A stretch of DNA of 14,841 bases. Source: Pavlovales sp. CCMP2436. Lineage: Eukaryota > Haptophyta > Pavlovophyceae > Pavlovales. Under the pieces are notes generated by a model. The model searched no databases, was not told the DNA's origin, and worked only from the letters and a program-made list of their open reading frames with translations. Of the stretch, positions 1 through 7,633 are shown one piece after another (within the stretch, counting starts at the first letter, position 1; the number at the start of each line of letters is the position of its first letter). The position numbers and the translations under genes were made by a program. Where the stretch lies: NCBI GenBank assembly GCA_026770615.1, contig MU631414.1:233118-247958 (forward strand), written 5' to 3'.

Positions 1-60
1 AGCTCCCCACTTCGGCGTAGCGCGTAGGAGCCTGCGTCAGAGCGCTTAGATCAGCCTGAC

Positions 61-355
61 TTGAACTTGAAACGTACCGCCAGCCCGAACCCCCCTACAT
101 TAATATATAACGAAGCAGAGACCCCGGCAAAGTGGGCGACATTATCGACTTATATTACGCGTACACCCCGCACCAACCGCGGATCGGCAGTACCACATAG
201 ATACACTGAACTACTACAGGAGGCAGAGTACGGCAGAATAAGACCCTCAGTGAATTGCTAACGGCATCGCGCAGCGGGCAAGGCAGACAAATATGCGTAA
301 TCACCATCGACGCCAACATGACACACTTCGAGGCGACACGAGACATTTAGTAGAA
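61..355 (+). pseudogene. Possible decayed coding fragment, unrecognised
   Basis: One frame reads 66 codons to a stop at 259-261 (includes RYTELLQEAEYGRIRP). Two other frames then continue with coding-like sequence: GRQICVITIDANMTHFEATR (about 271-330) and RHLVEQLTSKERV (about 340-380). VITIDA followed by a helix-like stretch loosely recalls motif A of a reverse transcriptase, but no catalytic pair is visible, so I do not assign it. If real, it carries two frameshifts. Confidence 0.2.
66..104 (+). repeat. 39-nt exact direct repeat, copy 1
   Basis: It starts CTTGAAACGTACC and ends CCCCCCTACATTAAT. Every base matches the copy at 10867-10905, and identity stops abruptly at both edges. Here it begins a weak coding-like frame. 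No inverted ends or flanking duplications are visible. Confidence 0.9.
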
Positions 356-379
356 CAACTGACAAGCAAGGAGAGGGTA

Positions 380-405
380 GGGGGGAGGGGGAGGGGGGAG
401 GTGGG
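380..405 (+). other. G-rich tract, G-quadruplex candidate
   Basis: Runs of six, five and six G separated by single A, then a GGG, satisfy the usual four-run pattern for a G-quadruplex on the plus strand. From 406 to 650 nothing else is supported. Confidence 0.6.
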
Positions 406-650
406 CTGGCGCAGAAGTTCACTTTCTCTGCTTGTATTCTGTGCTGTAGGTGCGATGCATGCGCAGGCGAGCTGCATTTCGAGACGAGCGAGATGCAGAA
501 GAGGTTGATCAGCGCGCAAGTCGAGTGTCGTCGACAGTTGTGTGCCTGATCAGTCTTAGCGGGGATGACGGTATCCGGGGGCTCGGGAGCTGGTCCTAGT
601 TTTAACTGGGAGACCGCGAACGGGACCGGACGTTTTTATAGATATTTTCA

Positions 651-1388
651 GTCGATGGTCTTCCTCAGTCCTCCCGTTTCGCACCGGCGGTCACGTTCAC
701 GCCCATTGCGGGACTGGAGAAGGTGCTGGGCTCAGCCGCGGGTGCCCTAGCGGTGCTGATCTCGTGCACGCGTCCGTTTGCCCGGCCTGATAGGTCTCGT
801 GCCGCCGACAAAGGTAAAGCCCCCCGGCGAGGCGCGAGGACCTGGCTCGAGCGTCGGGGCGGGGCCGCTCGCGGGCGCTGTCGGACGAACGCGGACCTCG
901 CGTTCGGCGGGGTCGAGGAGACGGGTGTTACGGCCGGCTTCGCTGCCTCGCCGGCCTGAAGCTCGCCGCTCGAGCCCGGCAGGACGGCTCGTCAAGCGGC
1001 TCTCTGTCTCTGTCTTGTAGCCGGCCGCGTCAGGGCGAGCGTCCCGCCGGGCTCGAGCGGCGCGCTTCAGGCCGGCGATGCAGCGAGGCCGGCCGGAACG
1101 CCCGTCTCCTCGACCCCACCGAAGGCGAGGTCCGCGTGCGTCCGACAGCGCCCGCGAGCGGCCCCGCCCCGACGCTCGAGCCAGGTCCTTGCGCCTCGCC
1201 GGCCAAAGAACATGGGGGGCTTTGCCTTTGTCGGCGGCGCGAGACCTATCGGGCCGGGCGAACGGACGCGTGCTCGAGATCAGCAACGGGAGGGCACCCG
1301 CGGCCGAGCCCAGTACCTCCTCCAATCCCGCAATGGGCGTGAACGTGGCCGCCGGTGCAAAACGGGAGGACTGAGGAAGGCCATCGAC
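651..1388. mobile_element. Large GC-rich foldback element
   Basis: The left arm 651-986 matches the reverse complement of 1040-1388 at roughly 90% or better by eye, from GTCGATGG at one outer edge to CCATCGAC at the other. The spacer is 987-1039. The right arm has an extra segment of about 12 bases near 1200-1215 (contains AAAGAACAT). The arms are strikingly GC-rich compared with the flanks. Long open frames on both strands here (for example 218 codons on minus) mirror each other and follow from the palindrome and its GC content, so I do not call them genes. A foldback transposon is the likeliest reading. No target-site duplication is obvious, so an assembly artefact at a palindromic junction must be considered. 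Confidence 0.75.
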
Positions 1389-1737
1389 ACTGGTAGATCG
1401 CAATTTTATCGCGATTTAAATAGTTTTACGCCAATAGGAATACAGCGCGTCGCCCTTGCATGCGCCAATCCAGCGCCAGCGCAATCTCGCGCCGTCTGGG
1501 ACAGCGCCAGGTCGCTCATCTCCCGAAATACGGATTTTTAGGGGTGCTCAGAGGAGGTCCCTAGTGTCGGCCACGCGGTGGGCACCCCCTGGAAGTCAGT
1601 TTGGCCCCGCACCTCCCTACCCGTCGCTTAGTTGAGTGCCGGGGAGGAGATTGGGACTTCGGACTGAAAAGATCGTTGTCCTTAGGCGAGCTGTCATTAG
1701 GGCACGTCATCCTCATAAAATTAACTTATTTGATCTG

Positions 1738-1757
1738 GACCTCTGAGCTCAGAGGTC
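1738..1757. repeat. 20-nt perfect palindrome
   Basis: GACCTCTGAGCTCAGAGGTC equals its own reverse complement. It sits in otherwise featureless DNA (1389-2077), in which I see no other supported gene or element. Confidence 0.85.
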
Positions 1758-2077
1758 TCGGTTCCCATCTAAATTGCTCAGGGGTCTGAGCTTATTTAGG
1801 ATTAGTGGCCTCTGTTAGGTGTTATCCGTGTGTGTCACTGTGTGTAAGTTTCTTGTTAAATGTCCGTCCCCGGGAGGATCGTACTGGAAATGAGTATTGA
1901 AAAAACAATCAGATCCAGGGATCCACCCCGAGCACACGGATACCGTCCCCACCGCTGATCAGTTCAGACACACGACGATCGACGACGACTCTCAACTGGC
2001 GCGCTGACCGATCTCCACTGCATCTCCCCCGCGTCGTCTGAAATGCAGTGTGTTCGAATAACTAAGCGTAACGGCAG

Positions 2078-2172
2078 GCCCTTTTGACTGTGTGTTAGGT
2101 GGGGGCCGGCCGGCCGACTGTTTGTTAGCTGCTAGGAGTGTTAGCTGAAAACTAACACACACTCACTGTTAG
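2078..2172 (+). repeat. 95-bp direct repeat with GTGTTAG motifs, copy 1
   Basis: It begins GCCCTTTTGACTGTGTGTTAG, includes a GGCCGGCCGGCC block and ends CACTGTTAG. It aligns with 2394-2490 with a modest number of mismatches and small indels. Inside, AGTGTTAG and CTAACACA form short inverted pairs. Confidence 0.8.
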
Positions 2173-2194
2173 AAGACCAGGATGTCAGCCGTTT

Positions 2195-2392
2195 GAGTGT
2201 TAGGTGTCCAGCCAATGAGCAGGCTGCTGCAAACCAGCCACATAGAAAAAATAAAAATTAAATACTCTAGGTGGTTGGCTCGCAAAAGGATTCTCATCGG
2301 CTCTCCGTAAAGTTGCTCCCGGGTGCTTTAATCAAGATATGAATCAAAAATTTAATTTATTTTTAAATTAAAACCGGCGCTTTCTAACACTC
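2195..2392. mobile_element. Possible MITE between the 95-bp repeats
   Basis: GAGTGTTAG (2195-2203) is exactly inverted as CTAACACTC (2384-2392). Inside, AT-rich blocks at about 2247-2262 and 2347-2372 are roughly inverted. The ends use the motif that fills both flanking 95-bp repeats, so the whole 2078-2490 block may be nested copies of one family. Confidence 0.4.
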
Positions 2393-2393
2393 A

Positions 2394-2490
2394 GCCCTCT
2401 TGACTGTTTGTTAGGTGGGGGGGCCAGCCGGCCGACTATGTGTTAGCTGCGGCGAGTGTTAGCTAACAACTAACAAACACTCAGTGTTAG
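2394..2490 (+). repeat. 97-bp direct repeat with GTGTTAG motifs, copy 2
   Basis: This is the second copy of 2078-2172, with the same GCCGGCCGAC core and terminal GTGTTAG. The two copies together flank a 221-bp segment. Confidence 0.8.
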
Positions 2491-3071
2491 GTGATCAACT
2501 AACACTCCTATCTCTGGTTTTTTTAATGTTCGCGAGGCCTCCCAACGCTGGCGCGCGCGGGCGGGATCGGACCGACAGCCTGCCATGCGCCGGAACGGTA
2601 GGCTGATTCTGAAAACGCCTGCTCTCCTTGAGCCCCAAACTACATAACTTGCGGCTCCGGCTTCAAGGGCTTCGATGCGGGCGCAAGCTGCGCGAAGCGA
2701 TGAGTAGCAAATTTTAAAATAAAAGTTGGTGTAGGTGCGGCTGGATGGGCCGTTGCTTATGGCACAGCCGACGCTGGCGCACGTGGGAGGATTCAAGCAA
2801 GCTGGCATGCACCGGTACAATCGAATCAATTAAGCGACTGTGCCGTAGCATGCGGTAGAAGGGGCATCATATCAAAACATAGTGTTGACCTCCCGGTCTG
2901 GTCCTCGGAACTCACTTCTCGATCGTGAGGGATTTCCGATGGTTTGATGGCAGATTTTGGGACGGTAATAATGCCATTGAAAGATCTATCCCGCTAGTTA
3001 AATTAATTATGTACGTCGCGGTCAGTTTAATACTAACTGGGATGTCGGATCGGCCAGTGTACCATTGTTGG
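2491..3071. other. No supported gene; one unrecognised minus frame
   Basis: A 119-codon minus frame (2829-2470) runs through this stretch and into the upstream repeat, so at least its C-terminus is repeat sequence. No domain is recognised. A 21-nt stretch at 2756-2776 recurs with one mismatch at 4365-4385, suggesting a dispersed repeat. Confidence 0.4.
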
Positions 3072-3073
3072 TA

Positions 3074-3239
3074 CAGGAAATTGCGGCCAAGAAGAAACTA
3101 AATCGTTAAGAAACTGAGACTCGTTTTTTGTGCCTTTCAATAGTAATTCAAGCAAAGTTGAACCATTGTTTGTATGTATTTTGCTCAGAAACTGAGCCTC
3201 AACCTTAAATTCGCCGTTCTTATTGCCCGCGATCCCCTG
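3074..3239. mobile_element. 166-bp MITE with TA target duplication, copy 1
   Basis: The ends CAGGAAATTGCGGCCAAGAA and the reverse complement of the right end (CAGGGGATCGCGGGCAATAA) match at about 80%. TA lies directly outside both ends (3072-3073, 3240-3241). Its reverse complement aligns along its whole length with the element at 3598-3763, including GAGGCTCA, ATACAAACAAT and GAGTCTCAGTTTCTTAA. TA duplication is the hallmark of Tc1/mariner-type transposition, so a non-autonomous member is inferred. It has no coding capacity. Confidence 0.7.
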
Positions 3240-3412
3240 TATCCGCCTATACACCTTGGACTGCTGTCGCTAGTTTCAGAGCGGGGAAGCCACTGAGGCT
3301 GTCCGCTTTTATTTCCTGCTGCAAATTCCATCCCCGAGAGGCGAGCGATCGTTGAGGCCATTTTCACCGGAGGGGGCGCAGCGGGAGGATCTGCTTAGTC
3401 TCTTAAAAATAA

Positions 3413-3435
3413 TTTTTTTTTTAATAATAATAATA
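3413..3435 (+). repeat. T10 run followed by (AAT)n
   Basis: This simple sequence is the only feature I can support between 3242 and 3595. ATTTTCACCGGAG at about 3360 recurs near 6334, again suggesting dispersed repeat debris. Confidence 0.7.
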
Positions 3436-3597
3436 AGCCCAACTGGATTTCTTTACTTTGCTTGGGCGGTTCCGTCAATTGACGGACCTCAACCGCTGCG
3501 CTTACGAAAGTGATATCTCGCGAGCTTACGTTGGTGCCCCAAACCTTTGCGACCCCCTCGGCCATCGGCCGCCTCAGTGCGACGACACATTCTCGTA

Positions 3598-3763
3598 CAG
3601 TCATAGACGGGCATTAAGAAAACAGAGAATCAGAGTGAGGCTCACTTTCTTAGCAACATAAATACAAACAATAGTTACATCAGATACAAACAATGCTTAA
3701 CTGGCTCAAACATTGAGTCTCAGTTTCTTAATGCCGAGCTTTCTTAATGCCCGTCTGTGACTG
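3598..3763. mobile_element. 166-bp MITE of the same family, copy 2
   Basis: The terminal inverted repeats of 24 bp differ by one base (CAGTCATAGACGGGCATTAA against CAGTCACAGACGGGCATTAA, both followed by GAAA). TA precedes the left end and CA follows the right, which may be a mutated TA duplication. It has the same length as copy 1 and the same internal motifs in the opposite orientation. GGCATTAAGAAA also repeats just inside the right end. Confidence 0.75.
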
Positions 3764-3865
3764 CATTTCTGCGCAATAAATGCACACATAAGATATAACC
3801 GTAGCTTTTTTGTTTACTGCTGGGCTACATGCGCGAAGCTCTACGAATGAGAAGCAATGAACACA

Positions 3866-3898
3866 TTATTAGTTCGTGTAGCCGCCCCGAACTAATAA
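3866..3898. repeat. Hairpin with 11-bp perfect stem
   Basis: TTATTAGTTCG (3866-3876) pairs with CGAACTAATAA (3888-3898) around an 11-base loop. From 3764 to 4497 I see no other supported gene or element. Confidence 0.7.
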
Positions 3899-4497
3899 CC
3901 CGTTGTTGTTATTGTATATATTTATAGCGGCACAGCAGTTTTCAAGGGGTCTGGTCTGAGAGCTTCATGCCAATCACGCATCAGAGAAGGCGTTGGTTGC
4001 ATAATACCCCATCTACCACCTGGGGCGCAGTCTCTGTGTCCAGCAGGCCCCGGGTGTGAGCGGCTGAGCGTCACTCGGTTGAGCTTCAGCGTCACCTTGC
4101 AATAGTACCAAACCGCCGACAGAGCTCCGAGCAGGCGATTTTGTTCGGTTTTTTGAAGATGGGCTTCACGTCCGGCAATCTCGTCAGCAGTTTGCGCCTA
4201 GACGCCTTGTCTTGTGCGGCCTTGTCCCAGCTCGTCGAGACGCCAATGTTGAATGCTTGCCCGTCAGGTTGAAGCCGATGTCGGTTGTTGCTTTCACAGT
4301 ATATTGAATATTGTTAACATTAGCGGCTCAACATGGTTCAGCCTAGGTGGTGTTCACTCACAGACTTATGGCACGGCCGACGCTGATAAGTCAGGGGGTC
4401 TTGTCTCCTCGAAGCTTCCGCATTGTTCAAACTTCCGTGGCAAAAGCTGCACAGATATGAATAAGAATTGCAACTTTTAATACTCTAAATTTCGTGC

Positions 4498-4641
4498 AGC
4501 TGCTGGAACCAGTACTGCTCGAACAATTGTGCCCCTTGCTTGGCACGAGTATGCTTCAACGCCTGGGTCGTCCGCGATTGGAACTTTTCGGGGTCGGGTG
4601 TACGTGAATCTTACACGTACATAGTACTGGTTCCAGCAGCT
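4498..4641. mobile_element. 144-bp element with perfect 19-bp inverted ends
   Basis: AGCTGCTGGAACCAGTACT (4498-4516) is exactly inverted at 4623-4641. The interior has no coding sequence of note and includes GTGTACGTGAATCTTACACGTAC, itself nearly palindromic. No clear target duplication is seen. It is probably a MITE of a different family from the TA-flanked elements. Confidence 0.65.
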
Positions 4642-4646
4642 TACTT

Positions 4647-4727
4647 CAACTTTGCTCGAATCATTAGTAATAAGTCGGGGACGTTGAAAGAACTATTATT
4701 AAAAAACGAGGATCAGCTCTTAGCCAC
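4647..4727 (-). mobile_element. Remnant of the TA-flanked MITE family
   Basis: TTCAACTTTGCT, an ATTAGTAATA segment and AAAAAACGAG followed by a CAGCTCTTA variant align in order with the reverse complement of the middle and end of the 3074-3239 element, with an insertion of about 20 bases. It lies between the 144-bp element and the 448-bp MITE and lacks its own clear ends. Confidence 0.45.
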
Positions 4728-4820
4728 TACATCGTGTCGCGGGCAATAAGAAGCCGTAGTGTTAAGGAGCTCAGCCTCGTTTCGTTTTTTCGCCCGATGA
4801 AGCCGATCCTGCTCAAAAGC

Positions 4821-4847
4821 CAGCTTCTTATAGTAAATAAGAAGCTG
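4821..4847. repeat. Hairpin inside the 448-bp MITE
   Basis: CAGCTTCTTA (4821-4830) pairs with TAAGAAGCTG (4838-4847) around a 7-base loop. The stem is the family's internal motif in inverted orientation. Confidence 0.7.
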
Positions 4848-4973
4848 AGGGTAGGGTCCGGGGGGGGATGTCCGTGAGGACTCCTCTGAGCCGCGCGCGC
4901 CTTTCTCATCACGATCTCGACGTGCGTCATCGCGCGCGACAGGCCCGGGCGGGCGGGCGACCGCGTGCGACGA

Positions 4974-4997
4974 GCGTGCGCGCGTGCGCGTGCGCGC
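4974..4997. repeat. Alternating GC/GT tract, Z-DNA candidate
   Basis: The tract is alternating purine-pyrimidine, almost all CG and TG steps (GCGTGCGCGCGTGCGCGTGC and onward). Such tracts can adopt Z-form under supercoiling. Confidence 0.5.
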
Positions 4998-5393
4998 CGA
5001 ATCGCGCGGCGCCGGGCGTTAGTTATGTTCACGCCCACTTTTAGAATACTTTAATTGATATAAAGGGCGCCGAAGGCTTTAAGAAGCTGAGCCTGCTGAT
5101 CCGTCGCTCCTAAGAAGCAGCTAAGAAGCTCAGCCTCAGTCTCAAAATTTGCCCTTCTTGATGCCCGCGACACGATGTATAGATATCCATTTAGTTTCCC
5201 ACCGGTGAGGTGTCGGAAGTTCTAAACTAGAACTTTAGTAAATTGGAACAGAAAAAAACAACGCAATAAAGAATACACCACGTGCTATTATGCTACACCT
5301 ACTTATCGTCCTCTCCGACGGTCCTTTACTATCCAATGCATATCGGCACACCTTGAGCCCTCGTGTACCAATAATGAAGTCGACACCAAACCT

Positions 5394-5423
5394 AAATCAT
5401 AATCATAATCATAATTATAATCT
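5394..5423 (+). repeat. AATCAT tandem repeats, left block
   Basis: AATCAT units degenerate into ATTATAATCT. A similar block at 5601-5636 lies on the other side of the two stem-loops. Between 5180 and 5393 I see no supported feature; the 68-codon plus frame crossing this block is not convincing. Confidence 0.7.
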
Positions 5424-5490
5424 ATATATATATATAGCGGCAGTGAGTGAACAACACCTGTTGAACCATGCTGAACCGCTATATATATTT
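5424..5490. repeat. Stem-loop 1 carrying the GAACAACACCTGTTGAACC motif
   Basis: TATATATATAGCGG (ending 5440) pairs with CCGCTATATATA (from 5476). The loop and inner right arm hold the 33-nt motif TGAACAACACCTGTTG...CCGCT (5448-5480), whose own centre CAAC-ACCT-GTTG is a small inverted repeat. Confidence 0.65.
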
Positions 5491-5493
5491 ATA

Positions 5494-5589
5494 TAGCGGC
5501 TCAGCTAATTATATTGATCGCTCGACCTCAGCCTGACGTCGACCAAGCCAGTAACTGAACAACACCTGTTGAACCATGCTGAGCCGCTA
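5494..5589. repeat. Stem-loop 2 carrying the same 33-nt motif
   Basis: TAGCGGCTCAGC (5494-5505) pairs with GCTGAGCCGCTA (5578-5589). The 33-nt motif at 5556-5588 differs from the one in stem-loop 1 by one base, and that base lies within the stem. A third copy with three changes is at 11848-11880. Confidence 0.65.
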
Positions 5590-5600
5590 ATGTATTATAG

Positions 5601-5636
5601 TCATAATCATGATCATGATTATAATCATAATCATAT
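5601..5636 (+). repeat. AATCAT block with 20-nt perfect palindrome
   Basis: ATAATCATGATCATGATTAT at 5603-5622 is its own reverse complement. Further AATCAT units follow. Confidence 0.75.
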
Positions 5637-5650
5637 CTAGTCCTTATTAG

Positions 5651-5815
5651 GTATCTAATATTTACGATTACCAGTGCGCTCGGAAGCGATAAAAAAAGTC
5701 ATTGTTTCAGAAGAGGTGTATACGATACTTAGTTGCATTTTCGTGAATATGGGGCGGCGCCCCATTCACGAATCTGCAAGTACTACTCTGCATCTGACCC
5801 GGTTCGTAGGTTTCC
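5651..5815 (+). mobile_element. Hairpin element, copy A
   Basis: A central palindrome pairs TTGCATTTTCGTGAATATGG and onward (5733-5757) with CGCCCCATTCACGAATCTGC and onward (5758-5779). The left flank (CGGAAGCGATAAAAAAAGTCATTG) and right flank (CCGGTTC) correspond to those of copy B at 6145-6330 with moderate divergence, so a whole element rather than an isolated hairpin is shared. The boundaries are estimates. Confidence 0.6.
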
Positions 5816-6144
5816 CCGAAGGATATCCATATACCAGACTATTTATCGCACTTTCGCCCCCAGACTGGCCAATATAATTTGGCGCTGTAACCGTGCAGTA
5901 TATCTATGACTGACAGTGCCTCAGATATACAGTATAAAGTAGACGTCAGGGTCGAAATTCGAATTAGTGGCGCGATTCCGCACTGGGGAGAGGGAAAAGT
6001 GGTGGCCGGAACGAAGAAGTAGACATTGGTCACCCATGCGCGCTAAGTGTCGATAGCTGATGTCGAATAGAGCCCTCCTCGACGGTCGGAGCCCACCTCA
6101 TGTGCCTCCCAGATGCCTCTAGGGTCAACAATATACTTCGTGTA
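5816..6144. other. No supported feature
   Basis: A 64-codon minus frame (6033-5839) has no recognisable domain. Nothing else is supported. Confidence 0.5.
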
Positions 6145-6330
6145 ACTAACATTTCCGATTCTCAGCGTTCGGAAGCGTAAAGAAAGTCATGGCTCTTGAA
6201 GTGGTGCCGCGGAGTTTGCTGTTGCAGATTCGTGAATGGGGCGGTTTTCAGATTCGTGAATGGGGCGGTGCCCCATTCACGAATCTGCAACAAACTCCGC
6301 GGCACCACCTCCGGTTCCTGAGTTGCTTTA
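6145..6330 (+). mobile_element. Hairpin element, copy B, with internal duplication
   Basis: GTGGTGCCGCGGAGTTTG (6201-6218) and the following TTGCAGATTCGTGAATGGGG are matched by the exact reverse complement at 6271-6308, apart from a 3-base excess in the left arm. CAGATTCGTGAATGGGGCGG occurs twice at a 24-base step (6225-6244, 6249-6268), and the second copy forms the tip of the hairpin. The left flank CGGAAGCGTAAAGAAAGTCATGG parallels copy A. Confidence 0.7.
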
Positions 6331-6703
6331 GAGGATTTTCACCGGAGTTTTTTCTATTTTTCCTCCGAACTGCCCACTAATACGGATTTTGACCCGTCAC
6401 CCCGCCAACCAAAATCACCCTATATAACTATATAATGATAATAGTTACATTGTAATTATATATTAATATGTCTAGAGTAAATATAACTTCACATCTCGGA
6501 TAAGTTGAGTTGGAAGTTCAGAGCTGTACTCATTAGAGCCCATCATCCTTGGCGGCCGCAGGCTTCCATGACCTGTGTTTGATCCGGTCCGTCTGCTCTC
6601 CCGAAAGCTCATCGTCCGACAAAATACGCCGGCAGTGGCTGACGGTGCTGTGTCTGTGCATGCTGCCCACCTCCGGGGCAGGGAAAAGGGCGGAGGGGGC
6701 GCT
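6331..6703. other. 3' flank of the cyclin gene, no gene seen
   Basis: AT-rich DNA at 6415-6490 is followed by moderate-GC sequence. No AATAAA is seen on the minus strand here. The plus-strand frames at 6549-6767 are shadows of the cyclin end and its flank. Confidence 0.5.
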
Positions 6704-7459
6704 TTACCCTACGAACACCAGCCCGCATGGCGCCGAGCTCATTCGTTGCAGCTGTGCTGGTGACTGAGGATCCTCCTTGCCCTGCCTCAAATCGGCTAGC
6801 GCAAAGTAGTACCGAGCGAAGGCCTGCGTCGACACGACGACCTTAAAGCGGATGGCGTTCAGGAAAACCGCCTCCGTGTAGATCAGCGTGCGCAGGCTGA
6901 TGCGATTGCTGCAGACGCCGTCGCACATGTCGCTGCAAAACACGGTCTCGTCAAAATAAACCTTCGCTGCGACTGTTGCGGCCACGAGGAAGAGCGGGCG
7001 AACCGTCGTCATGCGCACCACATTGCCGACGGCGCTGATCATGCGCTCGATGATGACGAACGCGAGGATCAAGCACTCGGGCTCGAGCTGCATCGCGTAG
7101 TACACTGTCCCGATCCACTCGCGCAGCTTCCGGAGGAGGCCCCTCGAGAGACTCGCACCATCCCCAACCTTGCTCCAGTACGGGTCGTCGCCCGGTAGGA
7201 GCCAGGCCGATTAGTGAAACTCTTGGAATCTGGGCGCGAGCGGGCTCAAGACGACGTGGCAGCAGATTGCGTGCGAGATGGCGGGGATCAACTGCTCGGC
7301 AGAGAGGTTCGCGAGGGAGGGCTCCACCAAAGCTGCCGCCGTACGGGCGGGGTGGTGCTGCTCCGTTCTCCGATCCGAGCGACCCTCTTCTGCCGCGAGC
7401 GTGAACAGTCTCGGTATGGCCGGCCCAACCGACGACACCGGGCTCGGCCCGGCATTCAT
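6704..7459 (-). CDS. Cyclin-box protein (PHO80/U-type-like) with one in-frame TAA stop
   Basis: The frame runs from ATG at 7459 to a stop at 6704-6706, 252 codons, broken only by TAA at 7211-7213 (codon 83). The C-terminal part reads as a cyclin box: ECLILAFVIIERMI (codons about 127-140), the helix-3 signature with VAATVAAKVYFDE (159-171), then IYTEAVFLNAIRFKV (193-207) and STQAFARYYFAL (210-221). The Lys of AAK and the Glu of TEAVFL match the Lys/Glu pair that contacts the CDK partner in known cyclins. LSAEQLIPAISHAI (52-65), before the stop, could be the N-terminal helix. Single-box cyclins of about 200-250 residues regulate cyclin-dependent kinases of the Pho85 type in fungi, plants and protists. 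An in-frame TAG lies 15 bases upstream of the ATG, which supports this start. The TAA may mean a pseudogene, a short intron, readthrough or a sequence error. A weak intron option of about 83 nt (GTCGTC to TGGAG) would remove it. Family assignment is firm; intactness is not. Confidence 0.8.
7211..7213 (-). other. In-frame TAA inside the cyclin-like gene
   Basis: The reading frame is open for 82 codons before this TAA and 168 codons after it, in the same phase. The residues just before are RFQEFH and just after SAWLLPGDD. No frameshift is needed to join the two halves, so a single substitution (for example CAA, AAA or GAA to TAA), an unspliced intron or a reassigned stop would each explain it. 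Confidence 0.85.
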
Positions 7460-7633
7460 GTCATCAAGCCCCTTCTACGGATACCTACTCCTGACAATGC
7501 GGGACCAGTGAAGTGTCGGACGGGCTCGGGTCTCATTAACGAGTTCGATTTGCTGATTGGATCAACCCAAACTTGTCACAAAACTAGGTTTAGGTTCCGT
7601 CAAAACAGGCTTATGATAAAAATTAATATGACG

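Larger units (their letters stand above)
4730..5177. mobile_element. 448-bp TA-flanked MITE with GC-rich interior
   Basis: The left end CATCGTGTCGCGGGCAATAA (continuing GAAG) matches the reverse complement of the right end at 22 of 24 bases. TA lies outside both ends (4728-4729, 5178-5179). The outer parts share the AAGAAGCTGAGCCTC-type motif with the 166-bp elements. The centre (about 4855-5030) is very GC-rich and unlike the rest, so the element may have captured foreign sequence or contain a second insertion. An arginine-rich minus frame (5038-4727) follows from this composition; I do not call it a gene. Confidence 0.7.

Noticed and set aside
271..380. Reverse transcriptase motif A (VITIDA region)
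   Set aside because: There is only a loose resemblance; no second motif or catalytic pair, and two frameshifts are needed. Kept only as an unassigned fragment.
747..1403. 218-codon minus-strand ORF and several plus-strand ORFs in the GC-rich block
   Set aside because: They mirror each other because the block is a large inverted repeat, and stop codons are rare in DNA this rich in GC. No domain is seen.
4868..4885. GTCCGTGAGGAC, which matches the helix II loop commonly drawn for hammerhead ribozymes
   Set aside because: The flanking CTGATGA and GAAA core segments are missing, so no hammerhead core can form.
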